From NCBI RefSeq assembly GCF_042186555.1, contig NC_133332.1, positions 236,696,015-236,760,014 on the forward strand: a stretch of DNA of 64,000 nt, read 5' to 3'. Below the pieces are notes generated by a model. That model made no database searches and was not told the DNA's origin. It saw nothing but the letters and a program-made list of their open reading frames with translations. Shown one piece after another: positions 12,401 to 22,979 of this stretch (its first letter is position 1; each line of letters opens with the position of its first letter). The translations under genes and the position numbers were made by a program. This DNA comes from Aquarana catesbeiana. Its lineage: Eukaryota; Chordata; Amphibia; Anura; Ranidae.

Positions 12401-13269
12401 ATTCAGGAGCTCTTAAATCTTTCTCTGATATTCAAACAGAATACCACATTCCTCAACAAGACCTATACAAATATCTGCAAATTAAACATTGCCTTAGAAA
12501 CCTAACAAAAATCCATCATACTATACCGACTTTAGCATGGGCCTTCCTAACATCGGGCACACCAATGAAAAAAGGTATCACCCTCTTTTACAACTTATTC
12601 CAACAGAAAACCACATTCTCCAAATCCACCTCACACCTGCAGTGGGAAACGGACTTACAACAAACATTCTCCCTTCTACAATGGCAGAGGGCGTGCAGGG
12701 CCGGATTAACATAGGGGCTTTTGGAGCTGCAGCTCCAGGCCCCCATCATAATATAGGCCCAAACTCTCTAGGTACATACAATCACCACGGCCCGGCCGTC
12801 GGCCTCCGGCCGCTATACAACTTGACATTGTCCAGGCAGCTGCATTATTCAGGCCCACATGTATGAGTCTGTCAGCTCAAATGTAATTGCTGCTATATAT
12901 TATGCAGAGAGAGCAGATGTTGCAGTGCGGGCTGTATCAGTGCAGTGCGCCGAGGCTGAGCGTGCTCGCACACTGTAGGCGGAGCTTGACGTCCCGGCCG
13001 GCATGACATCATCCGGAGGCTTTCCCCGGCGTCCCGGGAGGCTTGATTGGGAAAGCACTGAGTGCTGTGTGCGGGCGGTGCTGCGAGCCAGGAGGATCTG
13101 CATTCAGCATTCTGCATCTGCACAACTTCAAGTAAGCCATGGGCGCTGGGCTGGCCCACTGGGGAAGTCAATGTGAGACTCAGGCAGATGAGTTATATTT
13201 GTGTGTGCAGCAGTGTGCAGGTGTGCTAGTACTGTGTGAAGTGGTTAACTTACTTTTTTTGGGGGGGGG

Positions 13270-14370
13270 GGGCTATATCAGTGCAACTCATCACATCAGT
13301 GCAGGCAGCCCATCAGTGCCCATTTAGTGCATCTTGTCAGTGCCACCTATCAGAATCAGTGCTACCTATCAGTGCAGCTCATCAGTGCCATCCAATCAAT
13401 GTCAGTGCTACCATAATTGCAGCTCATCAGTGCCACCCAATCAATGCCAGCGCCACCTATCAGTGCCATCCAATCAATGCCAGTGCCACCTTTCAGTGTT
13501 CATCAGTGACATCCAATCAATGCCAGTGCCACCTTTCAGTGTAGCTCATCAGTGCCACCTATCAGTGCCCATTAGTGCAGCTCATCAGTGCCAATGCCAC
13601 CTATCAGTGCTGCCTAACAGTGCAGTTCATCAGCGCCGCCTATCAGTGCAGACCATCACTGCCGCATAATAGTGCTGCCTCATCAGTGCCACCTTGTCAG
13701 TGCCCATAAGTGCTGCCTGTCAGTGCCGCCTATCAGAGCCCATCAGTGCTGCCCATCAGTGCCCATTAGTGCAGCTCATCAGTGCCACCTATCATTGACC
13801 ATCAGTGATGACTGTCAGTGCCGCCTATCAGAGCCCATCAGTGCCCATTAGTGCAGTTCATCAGTGCCCATTAGTGCTGCCTATCAGTGCCCATTAGTGC
13901 AGTTCATCAGTGCCACCTATCATTGACCATCAGTGCAGCTCATCAGTGCCACCTATCATTTACCATCAGTGCCACCTATCAGTGCTGCCTATAAGTGCCC
14001 ATCAGCACCGCATAATAGTGCTGCCTCATCAGTGCCACCTTATCAGTGCCCATAAGTGCTGCCTGTCAGTGCCGCCTATCAGAGCCCATCAGCGCTGCCC
14101 ATCAGTGCCCATTAGTGCAGCTCATCAAAGCCCATTAGTGCAGCTCATCAGTACCCATTAGTGCAGCTCATCAGTGCCAGTGCCAGCTATCATTGCCCAT
14201 CAGTGCAGATCATCAGAGCCCATCAGTTCTATCAGTTCTGCATATCAGTGTAGCCTCATCAGCGCCACCTTATCAATGCCCATCAGTGCTGCCTCATTGG
14301 TGCCCATCAGTGCCTATCAGTGCTGCCTCATCAGTGCCGCCTATCAGTGTAGCATCATCAGTGCACATCA
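13270..14370 (+). repeat. CATCAGTGCC-type minisatellite within the hAT
   Basis: About 1.1 kb is built from 10-11-bp words such as CATCAGTGCC, CACCTATCAGTG and CATTAGTGCAGCT in irregular higher-order order. Every frame contains long artefactual open frames because the unit rarely makes stops. The units are too degenerate and unspaced for a CRISPR array. This kind of expansion recurs in other hAT copies in the window (60437-61330 and 63860-64000). Confidence 0.92.
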
Positions 14371-15104
14371 GTGAAGAAAAATTACTTATGGCAAAATATT
14401 ATAACAAAATAAGAAACTTTTTTTTTTTTTTTAAAAAAAGACTGTCTGTCTTTTTTCATGTTTAGCAAAAAATAAAACCCCCAGTGGTGTTTAAATACCA
14501 CCAAAAAAAGATCTATTTGTGTAAAAAAATGACAAAAATATCATATGAGTACAGTGTTGCAGGACCGTGCAATTGTCATTCAAAGTGTGACAGCGCTAAA
14601 AGCTGAAAATTGGCCTGGGCAGGAAGGGTGTGAAAGTGCCCATAGGAAAGTGGTTAAAGGGTAATTTCACCTTTGGAGACATGTAACATGTTCTAACTTC
14701 CCACTGCATCATCTCCCCTATCCACTGGATCTAGTGACAGCAAGAGGAGAATCATTGTGGAAATAAATAGTGGAAATAATTGGATATGAGGGAATGTTAG
14801 TCTATGATGCTGGGGGCTATTATTGCTGCTACTGACACCAATGATGTGGGTTGTTATTGTGTAAACTGCCACTGATGTCATGATGGGGGTTATTATTGCT
14901 GCTACTGATATGAATGCTTTTGGTTGTTATTCTGTAAATTGGCACTGATGTTTTTGGTTATTAATATGGAAATTGCCATTTAGGATGGGGGTTATTATTT
15001 CCTAAACTAGCACTGATGCTGGGTGGATATAATTGCTGAAACTGGTACTAATGTGGTGGGTTATTATTGTGTAGACTGGCACTGATGCTGACGGTCCATA
15101 ATTA
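14371..15104. other. AT-rich hAT interior, nothing coding
   Basis: Poly-T and poly-A stretches around 14410-14450 and a segment ending GTGGTTAAAG at about 14650 resemble the terminal text of the piggyBac elements elsewhere in the window. Then comes a run of loosely repeated GGGTTATTATTG and GGCACTGATG words (about 14810-15090). No gene seen. Confidence 0.5.
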
Positions 15105-16040
15105 ATTATAGGTGATATGTCAAAAAATGTGTTTATGGCAACCATATGAATTGTGCAGTGCTTATACAAAGGCTAAAATAAGTATTTTTCAGTAACAACC
15201 CATGTATCCATAAATACAAAGAAACCAAAACAAATCGGTTCAGAAATGAAGTTCTGTGTAATAAAATGGAAGGACACTGGGAAAAAGTATTGAAGCCGCT
15301 AACTGAAATGTATTTAATACTTGGTACAAAATCCTTTGTTGGTAATGAAAGCTTCAAGACGCCGGCTCCTGTATGGAGAAACGAGTCGCATGTGTTGCTC
15401 AGATCTTCAAATCTTGTCTTCAAACCTTGAAGGTTCTGTGGGCCTCTTTTATGAACTCTGATCTTTAGTTCTTTCCATATATTTTCTATTGGATTCAAGT
15501 CAGGTGATTGGCTGGGCCATTCTAACAGCTTTATTTTCTTTCTTTGAAACCTATTGAGAGTTTCCTTGGCTTTGTATTTGGGATCATTGTCTTGCTGAAA
15601 TGTCCTCCCTCATTTCATCTTCATCATCCTGGTAGATGGCAGCAGATTTTTATCAAGAATGTCTTGGTACATTTTTCCATTCATCCTTCCTTCAATGATA
15701 TGAAGTTTGCCAGTACCGTATGCTGAAAAAAGCCCCGCCCACACCATGATGTTCCCACCTCCAAACCTCACTGTTGGTATGGGGGTGTTTTTAGGGTGAA
15801 GCGACCCCCAAACATGGTGTGTAATATGGCATCCAAAGAGTTCCATTTTGGTCTCCTCTGACCAGACTATATTCTCCCAGTATTTCACAGGCTTGTCTAA
15901 ATGTTGTGGAGCAAATGTTAACCGAGCTTCAACATGTTTTTTCTTCAGCAATGGAGCGTGCATACAGGCCATGGTGAGGAGTGCATTACTTATTGTTTTC
16001 TTTGAAACAATTGTACCTGCCAATTTCAGGTACATTTTTC
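15105..16040 (-). pseudogene. Tc1/mariner transposase fragment, minus strand, inside the hAT
   Basis: The minus-strand frame from 16035 reads NIVWSEETKMELFG, GGNIMVWAGLFSAYGTGKL and GRMNGKMYQDIL, then TGA at 15610-15612, then in the same frame GRTFQQDNDPK and SQSPDLNPIENIWKELK (about 15480-15510). These are the three catalytic regions of Tc1 DD34E. The second Asp (QQDND) and the Glu (PIEN) are present, but the first position, normally Asp in WSDE, reads Glu. A frameshift near 15395 precedes the C-terminus (VSPYRSRRLEAFI). The N-terminal DNA-binding domain is missing. Its family differs from the Tc1 at 38626. Confidence 0.9.
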
Positions 16041-16654
16041 ATCTTCATTTTATTTATTTCCATAAAAAGGCCCACTGAAATCCTCAGCCCCAGGCCCATG
16101 ATGCTCTTAATCTGGCCCTGAGGGCATGTAGGATCACTCAGAGAGCCACTAGATTTTCCACACTGTGGGAACTCACTGTTAAGATAACTTTGAGATGGTA
16201 CATCACCCCTGCTAAACTCTCCAAATTCAATCCGATAAACAGCGATAGCTGTTGGAGACAATGCGGATTACGCGGTAATCTTCTACACGTTCTCTGGCAA
16301 TGCCCCAACATTCTCCAATACTGGTTGGGGATATTCAATATCATATCTGACATCACTAAAACCAAAATATCACCTAACCCAGCACTTGCTATACTTTCTA
16401 TAGGTATTGAGGACTATCCTCCTAAACTCCATAACACCATTATAAATATACTTCTAGCGGCAAGACTGACCCTAACAAGACACTGGAAAGACCACACATC
16501 CCCAAAGGTTCCTGAGGTAATAGACCTCATAAATTTACACTGCTCATATGAACAGATCATGATGACCTGCTCCGGACATGTCCAATCCTACACCACTCAG
16601 TGGTCTCCTTGGTCCTCCTGGTTTCGGAACACTGACTTGCTCCCTCTCCACTGA

Positions 16655-17222
16655 CACCTCCTACTAATACTCCTGACAACATTGAAGATGCTGAGCTCTC
16701 TTCCACACAATTAGATCCCAATAGGGGATTTAGGGAGAGCTGACCCAGCCCAATACGTAGACATACTACTTACTGTTAATAAACCTTGAAGAAGTTTATT
16801 GCTGCAAGTCCCTTAATACACTACCCTTGATATTTGGACCTGAAACACTGGTCTCATAGTTATCTTTACACCTGTACTCTAAACCGTATTGTGTAACTGT
16901 TTTGACGAACTATTGTTACTGACTATTACTGCTTTTTACTAAAATAACTAAACTATTGAAGTATAGTTGACTGTGATTCCACTTTAACGTGGACACAGTC
17001 TGTTCCCAGTAGGGGTGCATAGGATAAGTGACAGTACCTCAACTGTAAGATAAGTATGGTGGTTACCTCCACAGCTCAAGTTAAAGTTACTGTATTTGGT
17101 ATGGTATACTATGTGTGCTCTTTTCACAAAAGATGTACTGTACAAAATGTATCACATTTTTATCTGTTTGTACCCTTCTCTATAAATACTCAATAAAAAT
17201 TATTGAAAGAAAAAAAAAAATG
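16655..17222 (+). other. L1 3' UTR and poly-A tail
   Basis: Follows the ORF2 stop, contains AATAAA at about 17191 and ends in an A-run joining the target duplication at 17223. No coding potential. Confidence 0.8.
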
Positions 17223-17237
17223 TATTACCCAATGGGA

Positions 17238-17682
17238 TACATTGGCTAATGCCCTTATTTAATATGCTCTTAAAGCAAACCCATTTTTTTCTCCGTATTC
17301 TTTGTTCCTAATATTTTATCCCAATTTATGCCTTTTAGCAAGGTTTGTAGTTTAGGGAAGTTGGCTCTTTTGAAATTCAGTGTCTTTGTGTTCCCTTCAT
17401 GTTTCCTATTTGTGTGATTTATACTGAAACTAATTGACCTGTGATCGCTGTTACCTAAATTGCCCCGTATTTCCACATCCGTGATCAGGTCTGTATTGTT
17501 GGTAATCAGTAGATCCAGTAATGTTTTATTTCTAGTTGGTGCGTCTACCATCTGACCCATAAAATTGCCTTGCAACACTTTAAGGAACTGGCGAGCCTTA
17601 AATGAATGCGCGGTTCCCTCCGCCCAGTCTATGTCTGGATAATTAAAATCCCCCATTATGATTTCCTTAAGGAATCGGCTTG
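17238..17682 (-). pseudogene. CR1 ORF2, C-terminal part of AP endonuclease
   Basis: The minus-strand frame shows IIMGDFNYPDIDW (about 17625-17665), LLDLLITNN and GNSDHRSISFSI (about 17435-17470), the GDFN and SDH motifs of apurinic-like endonucleases of non-LTR elements, followed by KTLNFKRANFPKLQ. The N-terminal half of the nuclease is absent because the insertion was 5'-truncated. The frame runs through the L1 target site into the segment ending at 7611. BEL RT sequence starts just right of 17682. Confidence 0.87.
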
Positions 17683-18960
17683 TACCACCCACTTGTCTTG
17701 TCCCTTCACAAGCCCCACTAGTGACAACTTTGCCTGTGACAGTGACCAAGACCATTCAGGGTGCACAGTCTTTCAAAGAACTAAAGATGACAATCGTGGC
17801 AATATCTATTGAGGACAAACTCTTCTTAGAAATAATGGAGCAAGGACTAGTCAAAGATGGCACAAACAGCTGGGTCGCACCTCTTCCCTTCAGACCACAG
17901 AGACAACGCTTACCCAATAACAGAGAACAAGTGCTACAACGTTTCACTTCCCTTAGACATAATTTACAAAGAAAGCTAGAGATGAGAGAGCATTTCTTTT
18001 CTTTCATGGGGAAGATCTTTGAGAACGGTCACGCCGAGATAGCTCCCACCCTTAAAGACTCTGAAGAGTGTTAGTACCTCCCTATATTCAGAGTGTACCA
18101 TCCTAAAAAGCCAGGTCAAATCAGAGTAGTGTTTGACTCTAGTGCCAAATTCAAGTGTGTCTCCTTGAACGATGTCCTCTTAACAGGCCCAGACCTCAAC
18201 AACAAACTGCTGGGAGTGCTCTTACGCTTCCAAAAAGATTCTATTGCCTTCATAGCTGACATTCAATAGATGTTACATTGGTTCCTGGTCAGAGAGGGAG
18301 ACAGAAACTTCCTAAGGTTCCTTTGGTTCAGAGACAATGACCCTTCCAAAGACACCTCAGAGTAGCGCATGAGGGTACACATCTTTGGCAATAGCCCTTC
18401 ACCTGCAGTCGTTATATACGGACTCAGACATTCCGCCCAAGAAGGTGAACTTGAGTATGGCGGAGATACAAAGCAATTTGTAGAGAAAGACTTTTATGTA
18501 GATGACTGTTTGAAATCCTTACTTTCCATTGAGTCTGCAATCTGTCTTCTTAAGAGAGCGCAAGAAAGGCTCGCTTGTTCTAATTTCAGGCTTCACAAGA
18601 TTGCTTCCAACAGCAAAGAGGTAGTGGAAGCTTTCCCTGCTCAAGACCTTTCTAACGATCGAAGAGACTTAGATCTAGGTACAGACTCTTTACCTGTACA
18701 GCGTAGGTCTACTTTGGGACTTGAAATCTGATTCCTTTACCTTCCAAATAAATGGAGAAGAAAAGCCCTTCACTCGCAGAGGTGTCTTGTTCACAATCAA
18801 TAGCCTATACAACCCATTAGGATTTGCGGCAACTGTTACAATTCAAGGTAAAGCCCTACTTAGAGACCTGATTCGTGAAACATCCGACTGGGATGCCCCA
18901 CTACCCCCTGATAAGAGGAATGCTTGGGTAGAGTGGAGGAACTCTCTGTCACTCTTATCT
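17683..18960 (+). pseudogene. pol: BEL/Pao reverse transcriptase
   Basis: BEL coding resumes in one frame (HLSCPFTSPTSDNF, CTVFQRTKDDN), shifts at about 17805, then reads SWVAPLPFRPQRQRLPNNREQ, YHPKKPGQIRVVFDSSAKF, LNDVLLTGPDLNNKLLGVL, FIADIQ and the catalytic FYVDD at about 18495-18509. Stops occur in frame at 18072 (TAG), 18267 (TAG) and 18363 (TAG), and the frame shifts again near 18700 (to LLWDLKSDSFTFQI). The motif order and YVDD match BEL/Pao RT. With three nonsense and two frameshift lesions it is clearly dead, and more decayed than the L1 inserted between its parts. Confidence 0.9.
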
Positions 18961-19432
18961 GATCTCCATGTTTCAGCCCATATGCTCCAATACCCTCTAC
19001 AAAGACACAGAGCCAAAACCTTTGCATACTCTGCAATGCTTCTGTCAAGGCAATAGCTGCTGTGGCCTACTTAAGAACTGTTGACACTACAGCACAATGT
19101 CACGTAGGATTCGTCATGGGCAAGGCAAAGCTATCTCCACACCCTGAGCACACTGTACCTAGGATAGAACTTTGTGCCGCAGTACTAGCTGTTGAACTAG
19201 CAGAACTAATAACCTCAGAGATGGACGCTGACCTCAAGGATATCCAGCTCTATACTGACAGCAAGGTAGTGCTAGGTTACATCTACAATGAGACCAGACA
19301 TTTCTATGTTTACGTCAACAACAGAGTGTTGAGGATTAGGAGATCCACTCGTCCAACACAATGGCGCTATGTACCTACTGACCATAATCCTGCAGACCAT
19401 GCTACACGAGCTGTTGCTGCATGTAACCTTAA
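18961..19432 (+). pseudogene. pol: BEL/Pao RNase H, interrupted by piggyBac
   Basis: After a frameshift near 19035 the frame reads NASVKAIAAVAYLRT, GKAKLSPHPEHTVPRIELCAA, LYTDSKVVLGYI and WRYVPTDHNPADHATRA, the BEL RNase H domain. The first catalytic position, normally Asp in a DAS motif, reads Asn here. The Glu (RIELCAA) and Asp (YTDS) are present. The frame is cut at TTAA (19429-19432) by the piggyBac element and continues in register at 24897 once one TTAA copy is removed. Confidence 0.88.
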
Positions 19433-19859
19433 CCACTTCAGCCCCGGAAGGATTTACCCCCTTCCTGACCAGAGCACTTTTTACAATTTGGCACTGCGTC
19501 GCTTTAACTGCTAATTGCGCGGTCATGCAATGCTGTACCTAAACGAAATTTGCATCCTTTTCTTCCCACAAATAGAGCTTTCTTTTGATGGTATTTGATC
19601 ACCTCTGCCGTTTTTATTTTTTGCGCTATACACGGAAAAAGACCGAAAATTTTGAAAAAAAATGATATTTTCTACTTTTTGTTCTAAAAAAAATCCAATA
19701 AACTCAATTTTAGTCATACATTTAGGCCAAAATGTATTCGGCCACATGTCTTTGGTAAAAAAAATGTCAATAAGTGTATATTTATTGGTTTGCGCAAAAG
19801 TTATAGTGCCTACAAACTAGGGTACATTTTCTGGAATTTACACAGCCTTTAATTTATGA

Positions 19860-20965
19860 CTGCCTATGTCGTTTCTTGAGGTGCTAAAATGGCAGGGCAG
19901 TACAAAACCCCCACAAGTGACCCCATTTTGGAAAGTAGACATCCCAAGGAAATTGCTGAGAGGCATGTTGAGCCCATTGAATATTCATTTTTTTTGTCCC
20001 AAGTGATTGAATAATGACAAAAAAAAAAAAAAATTACAAAAAGTTATCACTAAATGATATATTGCTCACACAGGCCAAGGGCATATGTGGAATTGCACCC
20101 CAAAATACATTTAGCTGCTTCTCCTGAGTATGGGGATACCACATGTGTGGGACTTTTTAGGAGCCTAGCCGTGTACGGGGCCCCGAAAACCAATCACCGC
20201 CTTCAGGATTTCTAAGGGTGTAAATTTTTGATTTCACTCTTCACTGCCTATCACAGTTTCGGAGGCCATGGAATGCCCAGGTGGCACAAACCCCCCCAAA
20301 TGACCCCATTTTGGAAAGTAGACACCCCAAGCTATTTGCTGAGAGGCATGGTGAGTATTTTGCAGCTCTCATTTGTTTTTGAAAATGAAGAAAGACAAGA
20401 AAAAATTTTTTTTTTCAATTTTCAAAACTTTGTGACAAAAAGTGAGGTCTGCAAAATACTCACTATACCACTCAGCAAATAGCTTGGGGTGTCTACTTTC
20501 CAAAATGGGGTCTTTTGGGGGGGGGGGTTTGCCACCTGGGCATTCCAATGGCCTCCGAAACTGTGATAGGCAGTGAAGAGTGAAATCAAACATTTACGCC
20601 CTTAGAAAGCCTGAAGGCGGTGCTTGGTTTTCGGGGTCCCGTACGCGCCTAGGCTCCCAAAAAGTCTCACACATGTGGTATCCCCGTACTCAGGAGAAGC
20701 AGCAGAATGTATTTTGGGGTGTAATTTCACATATTCCCATGGCATGTTTGAGCAATATATCATTTAGTGACAACTTTGTGCAAAAAAAAAAAAAAAAAAA
20801 TTGTCTCTTTCCCGCAACTTGTGTCACAATATAAAATATTCCATAGACTCGACATGCCTCTCAGCAAATAGCTTGGGGTGTCTACTTTCCAAAATGGGGT
20901 CATTTGGGGGGGTTTTGAACTGTCCTGGCATTTTATGCACAACATTTAGAAGCTTATGTCACACA
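19860..20965. repeat. Long inverted repeat (about 1.1 kb palindrome) in the piggyBac element
   Basis: The left arm (about 19860-20405) and right arm (about 20420-20965) are reverse complements with scattered differences. For example, AGTAGACACCCCAAGCTATT at about 20318 pairs with AATAGCTTGGGGTGTCTACT at about 20478, and GGAGAAGCAGC at about 20693 pairs with GCTGCTTCTCC at about 20114. The centre is near 20410 in an A/T homopolymer stretch. The AGTAGAC...CCCAA word also occurs in the outer part of both arms. Confidence 0.88.
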
Positions 20966-22505
20966 TCACCCACTCTTCTAACCACTTGAAGACAAAGCCC
21001 TTTCTGACACTTTTTGATTACATGAAAAAAAAATTTTTTTTTGCAAGAAAACTACTGTGAACCCCCACACATTATATATTTTTTTAAAGCAAATGCCCTA
21101 CAGATTAAAATGGTGGGTGTTTCATTTTTTTTTTTTTTCACACTGTATTTGCGCAGCGATTTTTCAAACGCATTTTTTGGGGAAAAAACACACTTTTTTA
21201 AATTTTAATGCACTAAAACACACTATATTGCCCAAATGTTTGATGAAATAAAAAAGATGATCTTAGGCCGAGTACATGGATACCAAACATGACATGCTTT
21301 AAAATTGCGCACAAACGTGCAGTGGCGACAAACTAAATACATTTTTAAAAGCCTTTAAAAGCCTTTACAGGTTACCACTTTAGATTTACAGAGGAGGTCT
21401 ACTGCTAAAATTACTGCCCTCGATCTGACCTTCGCGGTGATACCTCACATGCATGGTGCAATTGCTGTTTACATTTGACGCCAGACCGACCCTTGTGTTC
21501 GCCTTAGCGCGAGAGCAGGGGGGACAGGGGTGCTTTTTTTTTTTTTTTTTTTTTTTTTTTATTATTTTTTTGCTTTTTTATCTAATTTTTAAACTGTTCC
21601 TTTCATTTTTTTTTTTAAATCATTTTTATTGTTATCTCAGGGAATGTAAATATCCCCTATGATAGCAATAGGTAGTGACAGGTACTCTTTTTTGAAAAAA
21701 TTGGTGTCTATTAGACCCTAGATTTCTCCTCTGCCCTCAAAGCATCTGACCACACCAAGATTGGTGTGATAAAATGCTTTCCCAATTTCCCAATGGGGCT
21801 GTTTACATCCGGCGAAATCTAAGTCATAAAATGCTCGTAGCTTCCGGTTTCTTAGGCCATAGAGATGTTTGGAGCCACTCTGGTCTCTGATCAGCTCTAT
21901 GGTCAGCTGGCTGAATCACCGGCTGCATTCTCAGGTTCCCTGTTGAGACAGGAGAGCCAGAGAAAAACACGGAAGACGGTGGGGGGGGGCATTCCCTCCC
22001 ACTGCTTGTAAAAGCAGTCTAGAGGCTAATTAGCCACTAGGATTGCTTTTACATGAAAGCCACTCGCTGGCTGAAAAGAATGATACCAAGATGATACCTA
22101 AACCTGCAGGCATCATTCTGGTATAACCACTCAAAGTCGTGAATGGCGTACCTGAAGACAAAAAAATGGTTAACAATAAAGCACAGTAAACGGTAAAGTA
22201 TAAAAAACTACATACCTGAAAAGCAAACATGATAAAACATAATAACAATAAAACATTGCAGAATAGAATACAGTAAAAAATAGCAGAACAATAGAGAGAA
22301 TAGAGAGAGAGAACAATAAAACGACAACTATTTTTTTTTATCTTATATTTTTGTTTGTGTTTTTTTTTTTTTTTTTTTACACTTTTTTTTGTAACTGTAA
22401 CTTTTATAACTGTAACCGGTTCCAGGTTCGGGTCTCTCAAAATGCGATGGCATCTTGGGAGACCCTGTGAAAGTGCGCCTAGTCTGTGCAATGCTGTACC
22501 CTACG

Positions 22506-22730
22506 CTAATACTCAACTAGTGAATGGTAGCGTTCAAAACATTCACCAATGCAAAGACTAGGATTGTCAGGACAGGAGGGACAATAATAGCGGGTGTCAC
22601 GCCTATATCCGCGCTTGCTGCAGACACGACATCTTTTTTGGGGGGGTTCATTGGGTAGGGGTACTCGGGAGGACATAAAGAAAATGCCTCTCATGCAGCC
22701 AACTGCATTTGGTTGGGGATGTGAATGGGG
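22506..22730 (-). pseudogene. piggyBac transposase, Cys-rich C-terminal remnant
   Basis: The minus strand encodes QKRCRVCSKRGYRRDTRYYC followed by PSCPDNPSLCIGECFERYH and a stop at 22506-22508. This is the cysteine-rich zinc-binding C-terminal domain of piggyBac transposases, which recognises the element's end. A frameshift at about 22648 separates it from the preceding linker in another frame (LHERHFLYVLPSTPT). The DDD catalytic core is absent; the sequence to the right is a tandem array. This fixes the transposon's coding orientation as minus. Confidence 0.9.
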
Positions 22731-22979
22731 GAAGTACGGGCGCTGCAGAAGTGGTGGGTTCCCAATTTGGATTGGCGAATGCAGCATGAAGGGCATTATG
22801 GGCACGACGGGCCTGTGTTTGTCTTTTTGGTGGCAGCGGGACACTACTTGTGCTTGCCACCTCACCAGCTTGAACTGCACTTATGGGACTCGCCACGTCA
22901 CCAAGTGTTACTGCAGTGCTGGTTTGACTACGACCGGGGTGTACTAGGCCGCTGGCGCTTGCCAGTTCACCAAAATGCT

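Larger units (their letters stand above)
12696..16120. mobile_element. hAT-type DNA transposon insertion in L1 ORF2
   Basis: Terminal inverted repeats begin CAGGGCCGGATTAA on the left and, on the right end's complement, CAGGGCCAGATTAA. The flanks are AGGGCGTG (12688-12695) and AGGGCATG (16121-16128), an 8-bp duplication with one difference, as expected for hAT. No hAT transposase is seen inside, so it is non-autonomous. Its 3.4 kb consist of terminal sequence, a large minisatellite (13270-14370), AT-rich sequence and a Tc1 fragment. Excision restores the L1 frame. Confidence 0.92.
9447..16654 (+). pseudogene. L1 ORF2 (endonuclease-RT), split by hAT at 12696-16120
   Basis: The endonuclease starts MDINILSINAKGLNHPAKR with IICVQEMHF, LLICGDFNL, YSRIDLFLA and TWSDHAPISI. 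RT follows with PGPDGFTGEYFK (about 10856-10890), NFRPISLLNLDLKLYAK, SLDAEKAFDRVNW, GTRQGCPLSPLIFNLI and the catalytic FADD at about 11538-11549. In-frame TGA at 11313-11315 probably replaced Trp. A frameshift near 12340 moves the frame, which then runs to the hAT at 12696 and continues from 16121 (ITQRATRFSTLW), through CWRQCGLRGNLLHVLWQC (C-terminal Cys/His motif), to a stop at 16652-16654. Removing the hAT and one 8-bp duplication gives a continuous frame. Three lesions in total. Confidence 0.93.
7627..17222 (+). mobile_element. Full-length L1 (Tx1-like) LINE, inserted in CR1, carrying a hAT
   Basis: The element starts GGGGCGTGGC just after TATTACTCAATGGGA (7612-7626) and ends in poly-A just before TATTACCCAATGGGA (17223-17237). 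This is a 15-bp target duplication with one mismatch. It carries ORF1, ORF2 and a 3' UTR with AATAAA at about 17191. Without the 3.4-kb hAT it is about 6.2 kb, full length for this class. Its insertion splits the CR1 coding frame exactly. The 5' start closely resembles that of the second L1 at 30273, so they are related families. Confidence 0.95.
5580..17682 (-). mobile_element. CR1-clade LINE, minus strand, inserted in BEL and split by L1
   Basis: On the minus strand this encodes the end of an AP endonuclease (17270-17682) and a reverse transcriptase (5661-7611), with the 3' end at about 5580. The CR1 reading frame is continuous across the 9.6-kb L1 insertion once one copy of the L1 target duplication is removed. 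The 5' end is truncated inside the endonuclease domain, as is usual for CR1. TACCAC occurs at both edges (5574-5579 and 17683-17688) and may be the target duplication, but it is short. BEL protease and RT lie on either side. Confidence 0.9.

Noticed and set aside
13236..14465. Cys/His-rich open frames in the CATCAGTGCC array
   Set aside because: Several phases are open because the unit lacks stops; the repetitive composition explains them.
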